Positions 36,139 to 44,873 of a DNA stretch of 64,000 bases are shown here, one piece after another. Made by a program: the position numbers and the translations under genes. Position 1 is the stretch's first letter. Each line of letters starts with the position of its first letter. Source of the stretch: Bordetella parapertussis (GTDB taxonomy: Bacteria; Bacteroidota; Bacteroidia; Chitinophagales; Chitinophagaceae); contig CALQJX020000001.1 in the NCBI GenBank assembly GCA_943331005.2, forward strand, positions 186,001-250,000. The letters are read 5' to 3'. The notes below the pieces were generated by a model. It saw nothing but the letters and a program-made list of their open reading frames with translations. It did not search any database and had not been told where the DNA came from.

Positions 36139-37449
36139 CTACTCCCTGCCCAGTCCTGCCTTATATACATTCAGGCATCTGTCTCGGGCCATATCATGGG
36201 CCACTATGGGCTTTACATAGGTCAGCTGATCGTATTCGGGCACCCATTGCCTGATGTACGCCAGCTGCGGATCGAACTTCTGTGTCTGCAACGTAGGGTT
36301 AAAGACCCTGAAGTAGGGTGCCGCATCGCAACCGCAGCCTGCCGCCCACTGCCAGTTGCCGTTATTGGCAGATAGCTCATAGTCAAGCAGCTTTTCGGCA
36401 AAATAGGCCTCGCCCTTGCGCCAGTCTATCAGCAAATCTTTGGTAAGGAAGCTGGCCACTATCATACGCACCCTGTTGTGCATAAAACCGGTTTCATTCA
36501 GCTCGCGCATACCGGCATCTACAATAGGGTAGCCTGTCTGGCCGGCACACCACCGTTCAAACTCTTTTTCATCATTGCGCCACACTATGTTGTCATACTC
36601 TTTTTTAAAGGCACCGTTCACCACATAAGGAAAGTGCCAGAGAATAGTCATGAAGAACTCCCGCCATATCAGCTCACTCAGAAAAACAGGGTTCAGCGCC
36701 AGCGCCTGTGCCGCCAGTTTGCGCACACTTACCGTGCCAAACCTCAGATGTATACCCATGCGGGTGGTACCGTGTATGGCTGGTATATCGCGGGTCTTGT
36801 CATAATTGGCCGCTATGGTCTCATTCAGCACAGGTGCATCCACCCCATGCGGTGCAGGCTCAAAACCTATATCCTGCAGCGTGGGTAGCTTGATGGGTGC
36901 GCACTTATAAAAATTGCCATTGTAGCGCTCCACAGGGTAGGGCTTAAGGTAAAAACCGGTCAGCCTTTCCTTCCATTTTCTGCTGTAGGGGGTATATACA
37001 GTATAGGGGGTGCCGTTGTCCTTCATCACCTCGTCCTTCTCAAATATCACCTGATCCTTGTAGGTGTGCAGTGCCGTGCCACCTGCCTGCAGCTGCTGCG
37101 CAATCTGTGCTTCGCGTTGCAGTGCATAGGGTTCGTAATCGCGGTTGGTATAAACGGCGGCTACAGTATATTCTTCCGTTAGCTTGCCGAAAACGGCTGC
37201 AGGGGTGCTGCAGAAAACCTGCAGGCTGCTGCCCAGTTGCACCAGTTGCTGCTGCAGGGTGGTTAGCGCATCGTGTATGAACTGTACCCGCTTATCCTTT
37301 TTGTTGGTCAGGTCGTTCAGTATATTGGTATCAAATATGAATATGGGAATTACCGGCAGACCCGCCTTCAGCGCATGGTACAGACCGGCATTATCGTCAA
37401 GCCTCAGGTCGCGGCGAAACCAGAAAACAGAAACAGGGGATGATTGCAT
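36139..37449 (-). CDS. phr: Deoxyribodipyrimidine photolyase (class I CPD type)
   Basis: 436 residues; light-driven repair of cyclobutane pyrimidine dimers with FAD. N-terminal antenna domain FWFRRDLRLDDNAGLYHAL, then the FAD domain with WREFFMTILWHFP, YPIVDAGMRELNETGFMHNR and NGNWQWAAGCGCDAAPYFRVFNP. The Asn before GNWQW and the dimer-contacting Trp fit CPD photolyase, not a cryptochrome. It is divergent from msrB with a 91-base gap whose -7 elements overlap. Confidence 0.94.
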   Translation of the reverse strand: MQSSPVSVFWFRRDLRLDDNAGLYHALKAGLPVIPIFIFDTNILNDLTNKKDKRVQFIHDALTTLQQQLVQLGSSLQVFCSTPAAVFGKLTEEYTVAAVYTNRDYEPYALQREAQIAQQLQAGGTALHTYKDQVIFEKDEVMKDNGTPYTVYTPYSRKWKERLTGFYLKPYPVERYNGNFYKCAPIKLPTLQDIGFEPAPHGVDAPVLNETIAANYDKTRDIPAIHGTTRMGIHLRFGTVSVRKLAAQALALNPVFLSELIWREFFMTILWHFPYVVNGAFKKEYDNIVWRNDEKEFERWCAGQTGYPIVDAGMRELNETGFMHNRVRMIVASFLTKDLLIDWRKGEAYFAEKLLDYELSANNGNWQWAAGCGCDAAPYFRVFNPTLQTQKFDPQLAYIRQWVPEYDQLTYVKPIVAHDMARDRCLNVYKAGLGRE

Positions 37450-37491
37450 GTGGTAAAGCTATGCAAGATTTTGTTTAGTAACTTTTAACAA

Positions 37492-37511
37492 AACCAAACA
37501 TAGCTTTGGTT
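37492..37511. promoter_or_regulatory. Overlapping divergent promoters phr/msrB in a palindrome
   Basis: AACCAAA (37492-37498) and TTTGGTT (37505-37511) form an inverted repeat around CATAGC. Within it TAGCTTTG (37501-37508) is a plus-strand -7 box for msrB and TATGTTTG (37502-37495) a minus-strand -7 box for phr, both exact TAnnTTTG matches overlapping by two bases. Both genes start 33-46 bases away. Confidence 0.6.
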
Positions 37512-37540
37512 CGTTTATCTTTACATAATATCACTGCTTT

Positions 37541-38065
37541 ATGCGTAATTTGAATCTGATAACAGCCATTGTGTTCCTCCTGCTTTTTGTGCAGTGCAGC
37601 AACGCGCAAAACAAACAAGGTATGACAACGAACAGCAACAATCCGTACTACTCGCGTACCGACACTATGCACCTGACGGTACCCGATAGCGAGTGGAGAA
37701 AGATACTCTCTGCGGGCGTCTATAACATTGCCCGGCAAAAGGGCACCGAATATGCCTTCAGCGGCAAATACTGGAAAACAGATGTGAAGGGTATGTATTA
37801 CTGTGCCGTTTGCGGCAATCCGCTATTCCGATCTGGTGCCAAGTTTGCCAGTTCCTGCGGCTGGCCCAGCTTCTACGAAACCATCCGCCCCAACAGCGTA
37901 TTGTATATACCAGACGACTCTCATGGCATGGATCGCATAGAGGTGCAGTGCGGCAGGTGCGAATCTCACCTTGGCCATATTTTCGACGACGGACCGCCAC
38001 CTACAGGCAAACGCTTCTGTATGAATTCGGCAGTGCTGGAATTTGAACCGGAAAATAGTAAGTAA
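37541..38065 (+). CDS. msrB: Peptide-methionine (R)-S-oxide reductase, exported
   Basis: 174 residues. Repairs R-methionine sulfoxide in proteins. Zinc ligands CAVCG and CGRCES, substrate segment SSCGWPSFYETI, and catalytic Cys in RFCMNSAVLEF. The N-terminus (MRNLNLITAIVFLLLFVQCSNA) is a signal peptide, so the enzyme works in the periplasm or outside; the Cys there lacks a standard lipobox. A clear terminator follows. Confidence 0.94.
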   Translation: MRNLNLITAIVFLLLFVQCSNAQNKQGMTTNSNNPYYSRTDTMHLTVPDSEWRKILSAGVYNIARQKGTEYAFSGKYWKTDVKGMYYCAVCGNPLFRSGAKFASSCGWPSFYETIRPNSVLYIPDDSHGMDRIEVQCGRCESHLGHIFDDGPPPTGKRFCMNSAVLEFEPENSK

Positions 38066-38072
38066 CTGAACG

Positions 38073-38111
38073 CAGGAAGCCATCCGAAAAGGGGCTTCCT
38101 GTTTTCTTTTT
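38073..38111 (+). terminator. Terminator after msrB
   Basis: CAGGAAGCC (38073-38081) pairs with GGCTTCCTG (38093-38101), loop of 11 bases, followed by TTTTCTTTTT. Confidence 0.88.
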
Positions 38112-38125
38112 ATGCAGCAGTGCTA

Positions 38126-38308
38126 CTACCAGTAGCCGCCATTATGGCCACGTGGCTTTGCACCATGTGCATGCCAGAAATGATAGCGGGATTTAGCCTT
38201 TACGTATTTATTGCTCTTATAGACCTTACCCCTGTATATGGTGCGTCCGCATCCTGAGGCAAATATCAGTACGGCCAATGCAACTATTAAAGTAATTCTG
38301 TTTTTCAT
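38126..38308 (-). CDS. Small basic lipoprotein with His/Gly/Trp tail
   Basis: 60 residues: signal peptide with lipobox FASGC at residue 20, then a very basic 40-residue tail ending HAHGAKPRGHNGGYW. A similar small lipoprotein is at 54642-54872. Such short proteins are common in Bacteroidota and sometimes misnamed as quinol oxidase subunits. Function unknown. Confidence 0.7.
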   Translation of the reverse strand: MKNRITLIVALAVLIFASGCGRTIYRGKVYKSNKYVKAKSRYHFWHAHGAKPRGHNGGYW

Positions 38309-38371
38309 ACTTATTGCTATGCAAAATACTTTATTATTTAATATTCAGGTAGTGTAGTGCCTGTTTTTCTT

Positions 38372-38917
38372 TTAGTTTCCTGCTGTTTTCCATTCCTGCT
38401 TCAGCAGCCCGGTCACTACCATATCTTCGGTCATACCATTGCGCAGCACACTTTGCCTTATTATTCCCTCCAGCCTGAAGCCAAGTCTTTGAGCCACGGC
38501 TGCACTGCGTTTGTTGGCCGGTACATAATGTATCTCCAGCTTGTTGAGCCCCGCCACCGAGAAAAGATGATCTATGAACCCTTTCAGCGACCGGCCTATG
38601 ATGCCCTTGCCTTCATATTCTTTACACAGCCAGTAGCCTATCTGTGCCCTGCGTGTATCATGAGACCAGTCGTGCATGCCCAGCCCGCCTATTATAGTGC
38701 CGTTATAAAATATACCCATCACTAGGGCTTCCTGCACATGTATCTGGTGATGCGACCGCTGAATGAACTCCAGCGAATGCTCGGGGCGGGTAGTAGCCGC
38801 CACCCATGCCAGCCACGGCCCCAGGTGCCTGCGGGAATTATTGATAGCCGCATACAGATCGTTGAAGTCATCGATCTCGTAAGTGCGCAGCAACAATTGG
38901 TCGTCAATAATGATCAT
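38372..38917 (-). CDS. GNAT N-acetyltransferase, RimJ/RimL type
   Basis: 181 residues: LRTYEIDDFNDLYAAI at the N-terminus, GGLGMHDWSHDTRRAQIGYWL and the acetyl-CoA loop CKEYEGKGIIGRSLKGFIDHLF, then NKRSAAVAQRLGFRLEG. These are features of the RimJ/RimL group acetylating ribosomal-protein N-termini or small amines. It is 18 bases downstream of lpxD on the same strand. Confidence 0.9.
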   Translation of the reverse strand: MIIIDDQLLLRTYEIDDFNDLYAAINNSRRHLGPWLAWVAATTRPEHSLEFIQRSHHQIHVQEALVMGIFYNGTIIGGLGMHDWSHDTRRAQIGYWLCKEYEGKGIIGRSLKGFIDHLFSVAGLNKLEIHYVPANKRSAAVAQRLGFRLEGIIRQSVLRNGMTEDMVVTGLLKQEWKTAGN

Positions 38918-38935
38918 AGCCGGGTTACAACAGCA

Positions 38936-39889
38936 TTAAATGTCCTTATTACCATACATCTTTTCCCATAGCAGCGGTATGCGCTTTATCCATGCCAGCT
39001 CTTTCATCTTGGCGCGCGCCTCACCTACCGGAGATCCGAAGTAAGACTTGCCACCCTCTATGCTTGCCGGCACACCGCTCTGCGCCATCACCACTGCACC
39101 CTTGCCTACGGTCAGGTCTTTGCTCACGCCCACCTGTCCCCACAATATCACTTCGTCTTCTATGATGGCCTTGCCGCCTATGCCCACCTGTGCCGCAAAC
39201 AGGCAGTTCCTGCCTATTACCGCACCGTGGCCTATGTGTATATGATTATCCAACTTGGTACCTGCACCTATAATAGTATCGCCGCTCACACCCTTGTCTA
39301 CAGTGGTGCCTGCACCTATTTCCACACCATCCTCTATGATCACCCTGCCGCAACTCTCCATTTTGTCATACTGCAGCTCGCGGTCCTTCCTGCGTTTGAA
39401 GTAAAAGGCATCGGCACCTATCACACAACCGGCATGAATGATCACATTATCGCCTATCACCGTATGGTCATAGATGGTCACATTCGGGTGTATCAGACAA
39501 TCCTTGCCTATGCGCACGTTGTTGCCCACAAATACACCCGGTTGCAGGTGTGTGCCTTCGCCTATCACTGCCGTATCGCTTACCATTTTGTGGGCAGGCT
39601 CAAACGGTCGGAAGTGTTTAACCAGCTTCACATAGGCGCTGAAGGGATCTGCCGTCACCAGCAGGGTCTTGCCAGCAGGGCATTCCACCTCTTTGTTGAT
39701 GATGATGATGGTTGCTGCCGATTGCAGGCAGGCGTTGTAATATTTCTCGAAGTCCACAAAAGAAATGTCTCCTGCAGTCACCTTATGTATCTCATTGATA
39801 CCTGTAGCCTGCTGTGTGGCATTTCCCACCAGCTTAGCCCCTGTAAAATCGGCTACCCATTGCACGGGTACCGCCTGTTCAAACTTCAT
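38936..39889 (-). CDS. lpxD: UDP-3-O-acylglucosamine N-acyltransferase (LpxD family)
   Basis: 317 residues; adds the N-linked 3-hydroxyacyl chain in lipid A synthesis. N-terminal uridine-binding domain, then a left-handed beta-helix of hexapeptides (VGNNVRIGKDCLIHPNVTI...). The catalytic His is in NHIHIGHGAVIG, and the C-terminal helices follow SPVGEARAKMKEL. Bacteroidota often have two LpxD-like genes; this one lacks lpxC/fabZ neighbours, so it may be the second copy. TATTTTTG at 39913-39906 is a likely -7 box. Confidence 0.88.
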   Translation of the reverse strand: MKFEQAVPVQWVADFTGAKLVGNATQQATGINEIHKVTAGDISFVDFEKYYNACLQSAATIIIINKEVECPAGKTLLVTADPFSAYVKLVKHFRPFEPAHKMVSDTAVIGEGTHLQPGVFVGNNVRIGKDCLIHPNVTIYDHTVIGDNVIIHAGCVIGADAFYFKRRKDRELQYDKMESCGRVIIEDGVEIGAGTTVDKGVSGDTIIGAGTKLDNHIHIGHGAVIGRNCLFAAQVGIGGKAIIEDEVILWGQVGVSKDLTVGKGAVVMAQSGVPASIEGGKSYFGSPVGEARAKMKELAWIKRIPLLWEKMYGNKDI

Positions 39890-39905
39890 ATCAGTGATTT
39901 AAAAA

Positions 39906-39913
39906 CAAAAATA
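39906..39913 (-). promoter_or_regulatory. -7 element for lpxD
   Basis: TATTTTTG on the minus strand, 17 bases before ATG 39889; a TTG lies 17 bases further upstream, slightly close for a -33 box. Confidence 0.5.
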
Positions 39914-39965
39914 CAATTCTAAAAAGGTTTCAAGACCGCTTATCCCTCGTGCGGGCAGGCAATAG

Positions 39966-41771
39966 TTACTTCACCTGCTGCATATCCACCAACCGCTTGT
40001 ATATACCGTTGGTCTCCAACAGATTGTAGTGTGTGCCGCGCTCCACTATGCGTCCTTTCTCCAGCACTATTATCTCATCGGCATGCTGCACGGTAGACAG
40101 CCTGTGGGCTATCACTATACAGGTGCGGTTTTTCATCAGGGTATTAATGGCATCCTGCACAATACGTTCGCTTTCTGTATCCAGCGACGAGGTAGCCTCA
40201 TCCAGTATCAGTATCGGCGGGTTCTTCAGTACGGCACGGGCTATGGTGATGCGCTGACGCTCACCGCCGCTCAGCCTTGCACCCCTGTCGCCGGCAAAGG
40301 TCTGGTAACCTTCCGCCTTTTGCTTTATAAAGTTATCGGCATGGGCTATCCGGGCTGCTTCTTCTACTTTCTCCTGTGTGGCGCCACCGGTACCCAGGGT
40401 TATGTTGTTATATAACGTATCGTTGAATAGGATCGGATCCTGACTCACCACGCCTATCAGCCTGCGCAGTTCATCTATCTTGCAGTGTTTTATGTTCACT
40501 CCGTCTATAAGTATCTCTCCGCCGGTCACATCATGAAACCTCGGGATAAGATCTACAAGTGTAGACTTGCCTGCACCCGATGCGCCTACCAGTGCTATGG
40601 TCTTGCCTTTTTCTATGGTCAGGTCTATGCCCTCCAGTATCTTGCGGCTGCCATAAGAGAACTGCACATTCCTCAGGGTTATATTATGTTCGAAAGAGGG
40701 TAGCTGCTTAGCGTCCGGTATCTCTGTAATAGCATTTTCCACACCCAGCAGCTGCTCTATCCGATCCAGCGCAGCAGTGCCTTTCTGCACATTAGAGAAA
40801 GCCGATGACAGATTTTTGAAAGGGGCGATGATCATCCAGAACATACCAATGTAGGTAATGAATGCAGGGCCCGAAAAACCGGTACCCGAGAATACGATAC
40901 GGCCACCAAACCACAGTATCACACTGGCAACAATGATACCCATGGTCTCAGACAGCGGCGAGGCAAGCTCTCTGCGGGCAGCTATATGGTTGCGGGTACG
41001 AAACAACAGATTGTTCAGCTTCATGAAGCGCAGCTTCTGGTGGGTCTCTGCACCAAATGCCTTTAGCACCCTCATGCCAACCAGCGACTCATCTATCACC
41101 TCCATTATGGCCCCCAAGTGCTCCTGCGCCTCGTTCGACGATTTGCGCAGCGACTTGCTGATGCGGCCTATGATAAGCCCCGCCACCGGCAGGAAGAACA
41201 GCAGGAATAATGTAAGCTGATAGTTGGTAATGACCATCACCGTTATGTAGATGATAATAGTAAGCGGCTCACGGATGAACACCTCCAGCACACTCATTAT
41301 AGACAACTCCACCTCATTGATGTCATTGGTCATGCGCGATATCAGATCGCCCTTGCGCTCTTCTGTAAAGAAACCTATGGGCAGCGACAGTGTTTTGGCA
41401 AACAGGTCGTTGCGCAACCGGCGCAGCACCGCATTGCGCAGCGGGTTCAGAATATAAATGGCAATATACAGGAACAGGTTCTTCAGTATAGTGAAGATGA
41501 CCAATGCCACACACACATAGGCGAGGGCGGTCATCTTGTCCTGTTGCAATATGATGTTGTTGATATAAGCAGTTACCTGCTGTTGAATACCCAGTCCCGA
41601 GCCCGGCTTCACATTGGGTACACTGGCATTAAAAAGCACCTGCAGCACAGGCCCTATCATGATGATGGTGAGCAACCCGAACAGGATACCCAACAGATTG
41701 GCCGCAAAATAGAGCGCTATCTTTCCCTTATACTCGGAGAGATACTTTAAAAGCCTTGATATTTTTTTCAT
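39966..41771 (-). CDS. MsbA-like lipid-exporter ABC transporter
   Basis: 601-residue fused transporter: six membrane helices in the first 330 residues, then ATPase with Walker A GASGAGKST, signature LSGGERQRITIARA, Walker B ILILDEATSSLD and His in VIAHRLSTV. Length and order match MsbA-type flippases for lipid A core, consistent with lpxD nearby; multidrug export cannot be excluded. TAATTTTG at 41790-41783 ends 11 bases before the ATG. Confidence 0.9.
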   Translation of the reverse strand: MKKISRLLKYLSEYKGKIALYFAANLLGILFGLLTIIMIGPVLQVLFNASVPNVKPGSGLGIQQQVTAYINNIILQQDKMTALAYVCVALVIFTILKNLFLYIAIYILNPLRNAVLRRLRNDLFAKTLSLPIGFFTEERKGDLISRMTNDINEVELSIMSVLEVFIREPLTIIIYITVMVITNYQLTLFLLFFLPVAGLIIGRISKSLRKSSNEAQEHLGAIMEVIDESLVGMRVLKAFGAETHQKLRFMKLNNLLFRTRNHIAARRELASPLSETMGIIVASVILWFGGRIVFSGTGFSGPAFITYIGMFWMIIAPFKNLSSAFSNVQKGTAALDRIEQLLGVENAITEIPDAKQLPSFEHNITLRNVQFSYGSRKILEGIDLTIEKGKTIALVGASGAGKSTLVDLIPRFHDVTGGEILIDGVNIKHCKIDELRRLIGVVSQDPILFNDTLYNNITLGTGGATQEKVEEAARIAHADNFIKQKAEGYQTFAGDRGARLSGGERQRITIARAVLKNPPILILDEATSSLDTESERIVQDAINTLMKNRTCIVIAHRLSTVQHADEIIVLEKGRIVERGTHYNLLETNGIYKRLVDMQQVK

Positions 41772-41782
41772 GTATACTGCGG

Positions 41783-41790
41783 CAAAATTA
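41783..41790 (-). promoter_or_regulatory. -7 element for the MsbA-like gene
   Basis: TAATTTTG on the minus strand, 11 bases between it and ATG 41771. Confidence 0.45.
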
Positions 41791-41932
41791 CACTTAATCC
41801 CTATTGCTGACTGTTAGAATTATTGTATTTCGTAGATCGGCCATACGATCTCATAACTGAAAATAGGACTATTTGTTGGGTGGCGTTACTTATTTGACTC
41901 TAATAGTCTTCCTTAATACTGATGTTAAAGTC

Positions 41933-42238
41933 CTATTCCTCTTTCCTGTACTTTTTATCTGGATCTCTGCTGGTGTGGTGTATGGAAGAGATATGAATCA
42001 GCTCTCTGTCCGGGAAATATTCGTAAACTATGGCAAAGGGGAATCTTTTGATCTTTATTTGTCTATACCGACCATGCACAAAACCATATTGATTGGGATG
42101 TGCACATATTTTTTCAACTTGCTTATCTATAGCACTAATGAACCTTTCACCCAATCCTGGTAATTCAGCCTCATACCATACATATGCATTTATGTACTCT
42201 TTCAGTGCTTCTTCATGCAACTTATATACTACTGCCAT
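41933..42238 (-). CDS. RelE/ParE-family toxin
   Basis: 101 residues. The N-terminal helices EEALKEYINAYVWYEAELPGLGERFISAID, then HPNQYGFVHGRYRQIKIKRFPFAIVYEYF fit ParE-type toxins of the RelE/ParE superfamily, which poison gyrase or cleave mRNA. The antitoxin lies two bases upstream on the same strand. The surroundings are AT-richer than neighbouring genes, in keeping with gain by transfer. Confidence 0.86.
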   Translation of the reverse strand: MAVVYKLHEEALKEYINAYVWYEAELPGLGERFISAIDKQVEKICAHPNQYGFVHGRYRQIKIKRFPFAIVYEYFPDRELIHISSIHHTSRDPDKKYRKEE

Positions 42239-42240
42239 TA

Positions 42241-42480
42241 TCAGGCTTTCTGTTTTACTTGTTCTCTAGCCATCCGTTTTGCCTCTTCCAGTGAATATGT
42301 TTTGGCTGAACCATCAAGAAAAGAATTTGTTCTGCGATCCAGTTCTTTTATAAAAGATTCGCTCCATTCCTCTGCCTCCATTATATCATCCTCTACCATC
42401 GTATAAATGGCCTTTACCTTTTTTAGGTCTCCGGTTTTGCAAAATTCAGCCAAACGTTCCCTTATTTTTGTTTCTGTCAT
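42241..42480 (-). CDS. Antitoxin of ParE-type module
   Basis: 79 residues, acidic N-terminal helices and a C-terminal EEAKRMAREQVK segment, the usual layout of small antitoxins paired with ParE toxins in Bacteroidota. It precedes the toxin by two bases, the normal gene order. A TAAATTTG -7 box at 42504-42497 overlaps a TTTGTACAAA palindrome, pointing to autoregulation. Confidence 0.8.
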   Translation of the reverse strand: MTETKIRERLAEFCKTGDLKKVKAIYTMVEDDIMEAEEWSESFIKELDRRTNSFLDGSAKTYSLEEAKRMAREQVKQKA

Positions 42481-42490
42481 AACAGAAGTG

Positions 42491-42504
42491 TTTGTACAAA
42501 TTTA
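42491..42504 (-). promoter_or_regulatory. -7 element and palindrome of the toxin-antitoxin operon
   Basis: TTTGTACAAA (42491-42500) is a perfect 10-base palindrome; the -7 box TAAATTTG (42504-42497, minus) overlaps it by four bases. A bound antitoxin complex there would block transcription. Confidence 0.5.
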
Positions 42505-42715
42505 GCCAATATTATTTACAGATTCCGGGTACATTATCGTTAATACAATTCAAAAAATTAGCCCCCTCAGGCAACCTTTCCCCATGCATCTGCATATATT
42601 ACTGTAAGCAAACACATTACCTTTATTTTATCGTCTCACCCTCTCACCCGAGATCATTTTCACCAACGACTTCAAACAGGTATTCCCGAAGCTAACCTTA
42701 AAGGTTTTCTTAATC

Positions 42716-43579
42716 CTACTCCGCATTGATCACCGACAACCATATCTTCTTAAAGTAATCCTTGGCTTTTTTACTGAAGGGGATGTGGTTGTCCATATCA
42801 TTGCCGCCCATATTCAGCTGATACTTCATAAATGAAGAGTTCGACATACCCCATTTGAACAGGAAGGTCTTGCTGCCGTTATTGCGCTTCACCCTGCTGG
42901 TGGTCTTAGACATAAAGTGGTACGCCCTGGCCTTAGAAACACCCCTGAAAGTGCGCACCCCATAGTGCCATAACTTCATCATAAAGTCCGGATCGGAATA
43001 CATGCCCGGGCTGAACTCTACACTGAGGCCACCTACCGCACACCAAAGCTGGCGGGGCAGCACCATAGGATACCAGTTGGCACCCTGCCAGTCGGGGAAG
43101 GGTATTTTATCAAACTCACTCAGTAGCCGGGCCTCGTCAAAGTCGTGCTGGTCTGCGCCAAAGTTATAGGGAGCTATCACACAGGGGTTGCGGGTCACAT
43201 CGCGCTCTATCAGCGTACCAGATACACACCATTTTATACCCTGCTGCTTTTGCACCTCTTCATACAGGTACTTATCCCATCCTGGACAGAAGTAGTTATC
43301 ATCATCAGAAAGTACCAGATAGTCGCAGGTAGCCAGCGAAGAGGGCAGGTTGAAACCATAACATACGCCTACATTGCCTTCAGAGTGGGTATGCAATATG
43401 TTATTCGCCTTTATCCATTCCAGTGTGCCATCCGTTCCTTCATTCACATGTACTATTACCTCATGCCTGTATACCGAGTTTTTGCTGATGCTGCCCAGCG
43501 TTATTTTCAGTATCTCCAGATTATTCCAGGAGGGTATCAGTATACTAAACAAAAGGCCCTTTTCGTTTATATTGTTCAT
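42716..43579 (-). CDS. Glycosyltransferase family 2
   Basis: 287 residues. GT-A fold: FSILIPSWNNLEILKITL, EGNVGVCYGFN, metal-binding LSDDDNYF, and WCAVGGLSVEF. It resembles transferases making surface polysaccharide or glycoprotein glycans. It lies divergently from a DegT-type aminotransferase, and the pair suggests a small glycan island next to the toxin-antitoxin module. Confidence 0.86.
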   Translation of the reverse strand: MNNINEKGLLFSILIPSWNNLEILKITLGSISKNSVYRHEVIVHVNEGTDGTLEWIKANNILHTHSEGNVGVCYGFNLPSSLATCDYLVLSDDDNYFCPGWDKYLYEEVQKQQGIKWCVSGTLIERDVTRNPCVIAPYNFGADQHDFDEARLLSEFDKIPFPDWQGANWYPMVLPRQLWCAVGGLSVEFSPGMYSDPDFMMKLWHYGVRTFRGVSKARAYHFMSKTTSRVKRNNGSKTFLFKWGMSNSSFMKYQLNMGGNDMDNHIPFSKKAKDYFKKIWLSVINAE

Positions 43580-43615
43580 TTAACAAATTGCTTTTTTTAC
43601 CGTTCGCAAAAGTCA

Positions 43616-43623
43616 TAAATTTG
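43616..43623 (+). promoter_or_regulatory. -7 element for DegT aminotransferase
   Basis: TAAATTTG, exact match, 32 bases before the ATG at 43656. Confidence 0.5.
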
Positions 43624-43655
43624 CAGCACTCAAAAAATAATATAATCATTTTTTC

Positions 43656-44807
43656 ATGAATAAATCAGCGCCAGCTAACGACCTCCCGCTCATGGCAACC
43701 GGAGACGGTATAGTTTTGTTTCACCCGCATATGCCCCGCAATGCTAAAAAATACGTTTGCGATGTGCTGGATACCCGCTGGATCGGTCAGGGCCCGAGGG
43801 TAGAACAATTCGAACGTGAGTTCGAACAACAATTTGGCGGCGACTGTACTTCTCTGGCTGTTGGTTCTGGTACAGATGCACTGCACCTTGCCTATCTGCT
43901 GGCCGATGTGAAGGAAGACGACGAAGTAATTGCGCCTGTATTTACCTGCACTGCTACAAATATCCCCTTCCTGTACATGGGCGCCAAAATTAAGTTTGCC
44001 GATGTAGAGAAAGAAACCCTCAATATTGACACAGACCACGTTCGCTCCCTCATTACCCCCAAAACAAAGGCCATTGTTTGTGTACACTATGGCGGCTTGC
44101 CCTGCAATATGGACGAACTGCACCAGATGGGCCGCGAGCATGGCATACAGATAGTGGAAGATGCCGCACATGCACTCGGCGCCACCTACAAGGGCAAAAA
44201 AGTCGGCGAAATGTCAGACTTCACCATGTTCTCGTTTCAGGCTATAAAGCACATCACCACTGCCGATGGCGGTATGCTGATGATAAAGAACAAGGAACTG
44301 GTAGAAAAAGCAAAACGCCTGCGCTGGTTTGGTATAGACCGGTCGGCCAAACAAATGGGCGTATGGGAAAACAACATCACAGAGATAGGCTATAAATACC
44401 AGATGAACGATATGGCAGCAGCCATGGGCATTGCCGCGCTCGAAGAGTTTGAAGAAACACTGGCGCTGCGCAAACGCCTGCTGAAACGCTACTTCGATAA
44501 TCTGGCAGGTTTCAGCGGCATAAAATGTGTGGGCGATGGCTATACCGACCGCGAACATGCCGCATGGATGATGACCGTAATGGTAGAGAAAAGAGCCGAT
44601 TTCCAGCAATACCTGCGCAACCACCGCATAGAAAGCGGACAGGTACATTACCGCAACGATAAGTATTCCATCTTCGGAGGCAAAAAAGAAGGAGCCTTCC
44701 CAAACATGGACAACATAGAAAACAACTACCTGGTGTTGCCTCTGCACACCAAAATGAACGAGGCCGATGTAGACTACATCTGCGATAAAATAAAGATGGG
44801 CTGGTAA
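43656..44807 (+). CDS. DegT/DnrJ/EryC1/StrS sugar aminotransferase
   Basis: 383-residue PLP enzyme. GSGTDALHLAYLL, EVIAPVFTCTATNIPFLYMGA, VEDAAHALGATYKGK and the lysine FSFQAIKHITTADGGM, with K198 forming the Schiff base. The C-terminal half has YKYQMNDMAAAMGIAALE. The family transfers an amino group to NDP-keto-sugars for surface glycans; the exact sugar is unknown. The stop codon lies in the loop of its terminator. Confidence 0.9.
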   Translation: MNKSAPANDLPLMATGDGIVLFHPHMPRNAKKYVCDVLDTRWIGQGPRVEQFEREFEQQFGGDCTSLAVGSGTDALHLAYLLADVKEDDEVIAPVFTCTATNIPFLYMGAKIKFADVEKETLNIDTDHVRSLITPKTKAIVCVHYGGLPCNMDELHQMGREHGIQIVEDAAHALGATYKGKKVGEMSDFTMFSFQAIKHITTADGGMLMIKNKELVEKAKRLRWFGIDRSAKQMGVWENNITEIGYKYQMNDMAAAMGIAALEEFEETLALRKRLLKRYFDNLAGFSGIKCVGDGYTDREHAAWMMTVMVEKRADFQQYLRNHRIESGQVHYRNDKYSIFGGKKEGAFPNMDNIENNYLVLPLHTKMNEADVDYICDKIKMGW

Positions 44808-44820
44808 CAGCCCTTTTTTA
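44798..44820 (+). terminator. Terminator overlapping the aminotransferase stop codon
   Basis: GGGCTG (44798-44803), loop GTAA, CAGCCC (44808-44813), then seven T. The TAA stop sits in the loop, so the last codons are part of the stem. Confidence 0.88.
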
Positions 44821-44873
44821 TTGACCCTATGTCATTGAATATTTCCCTTGTACCCTTTGTGGTTAAGCAATAG

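Noticed and set aside
41873..42163. 96-codon plus frame with hydrophobic stretch
   Set aside because: Overlaps the ParE-type toxin on the other strand, which has a clear family and partner.
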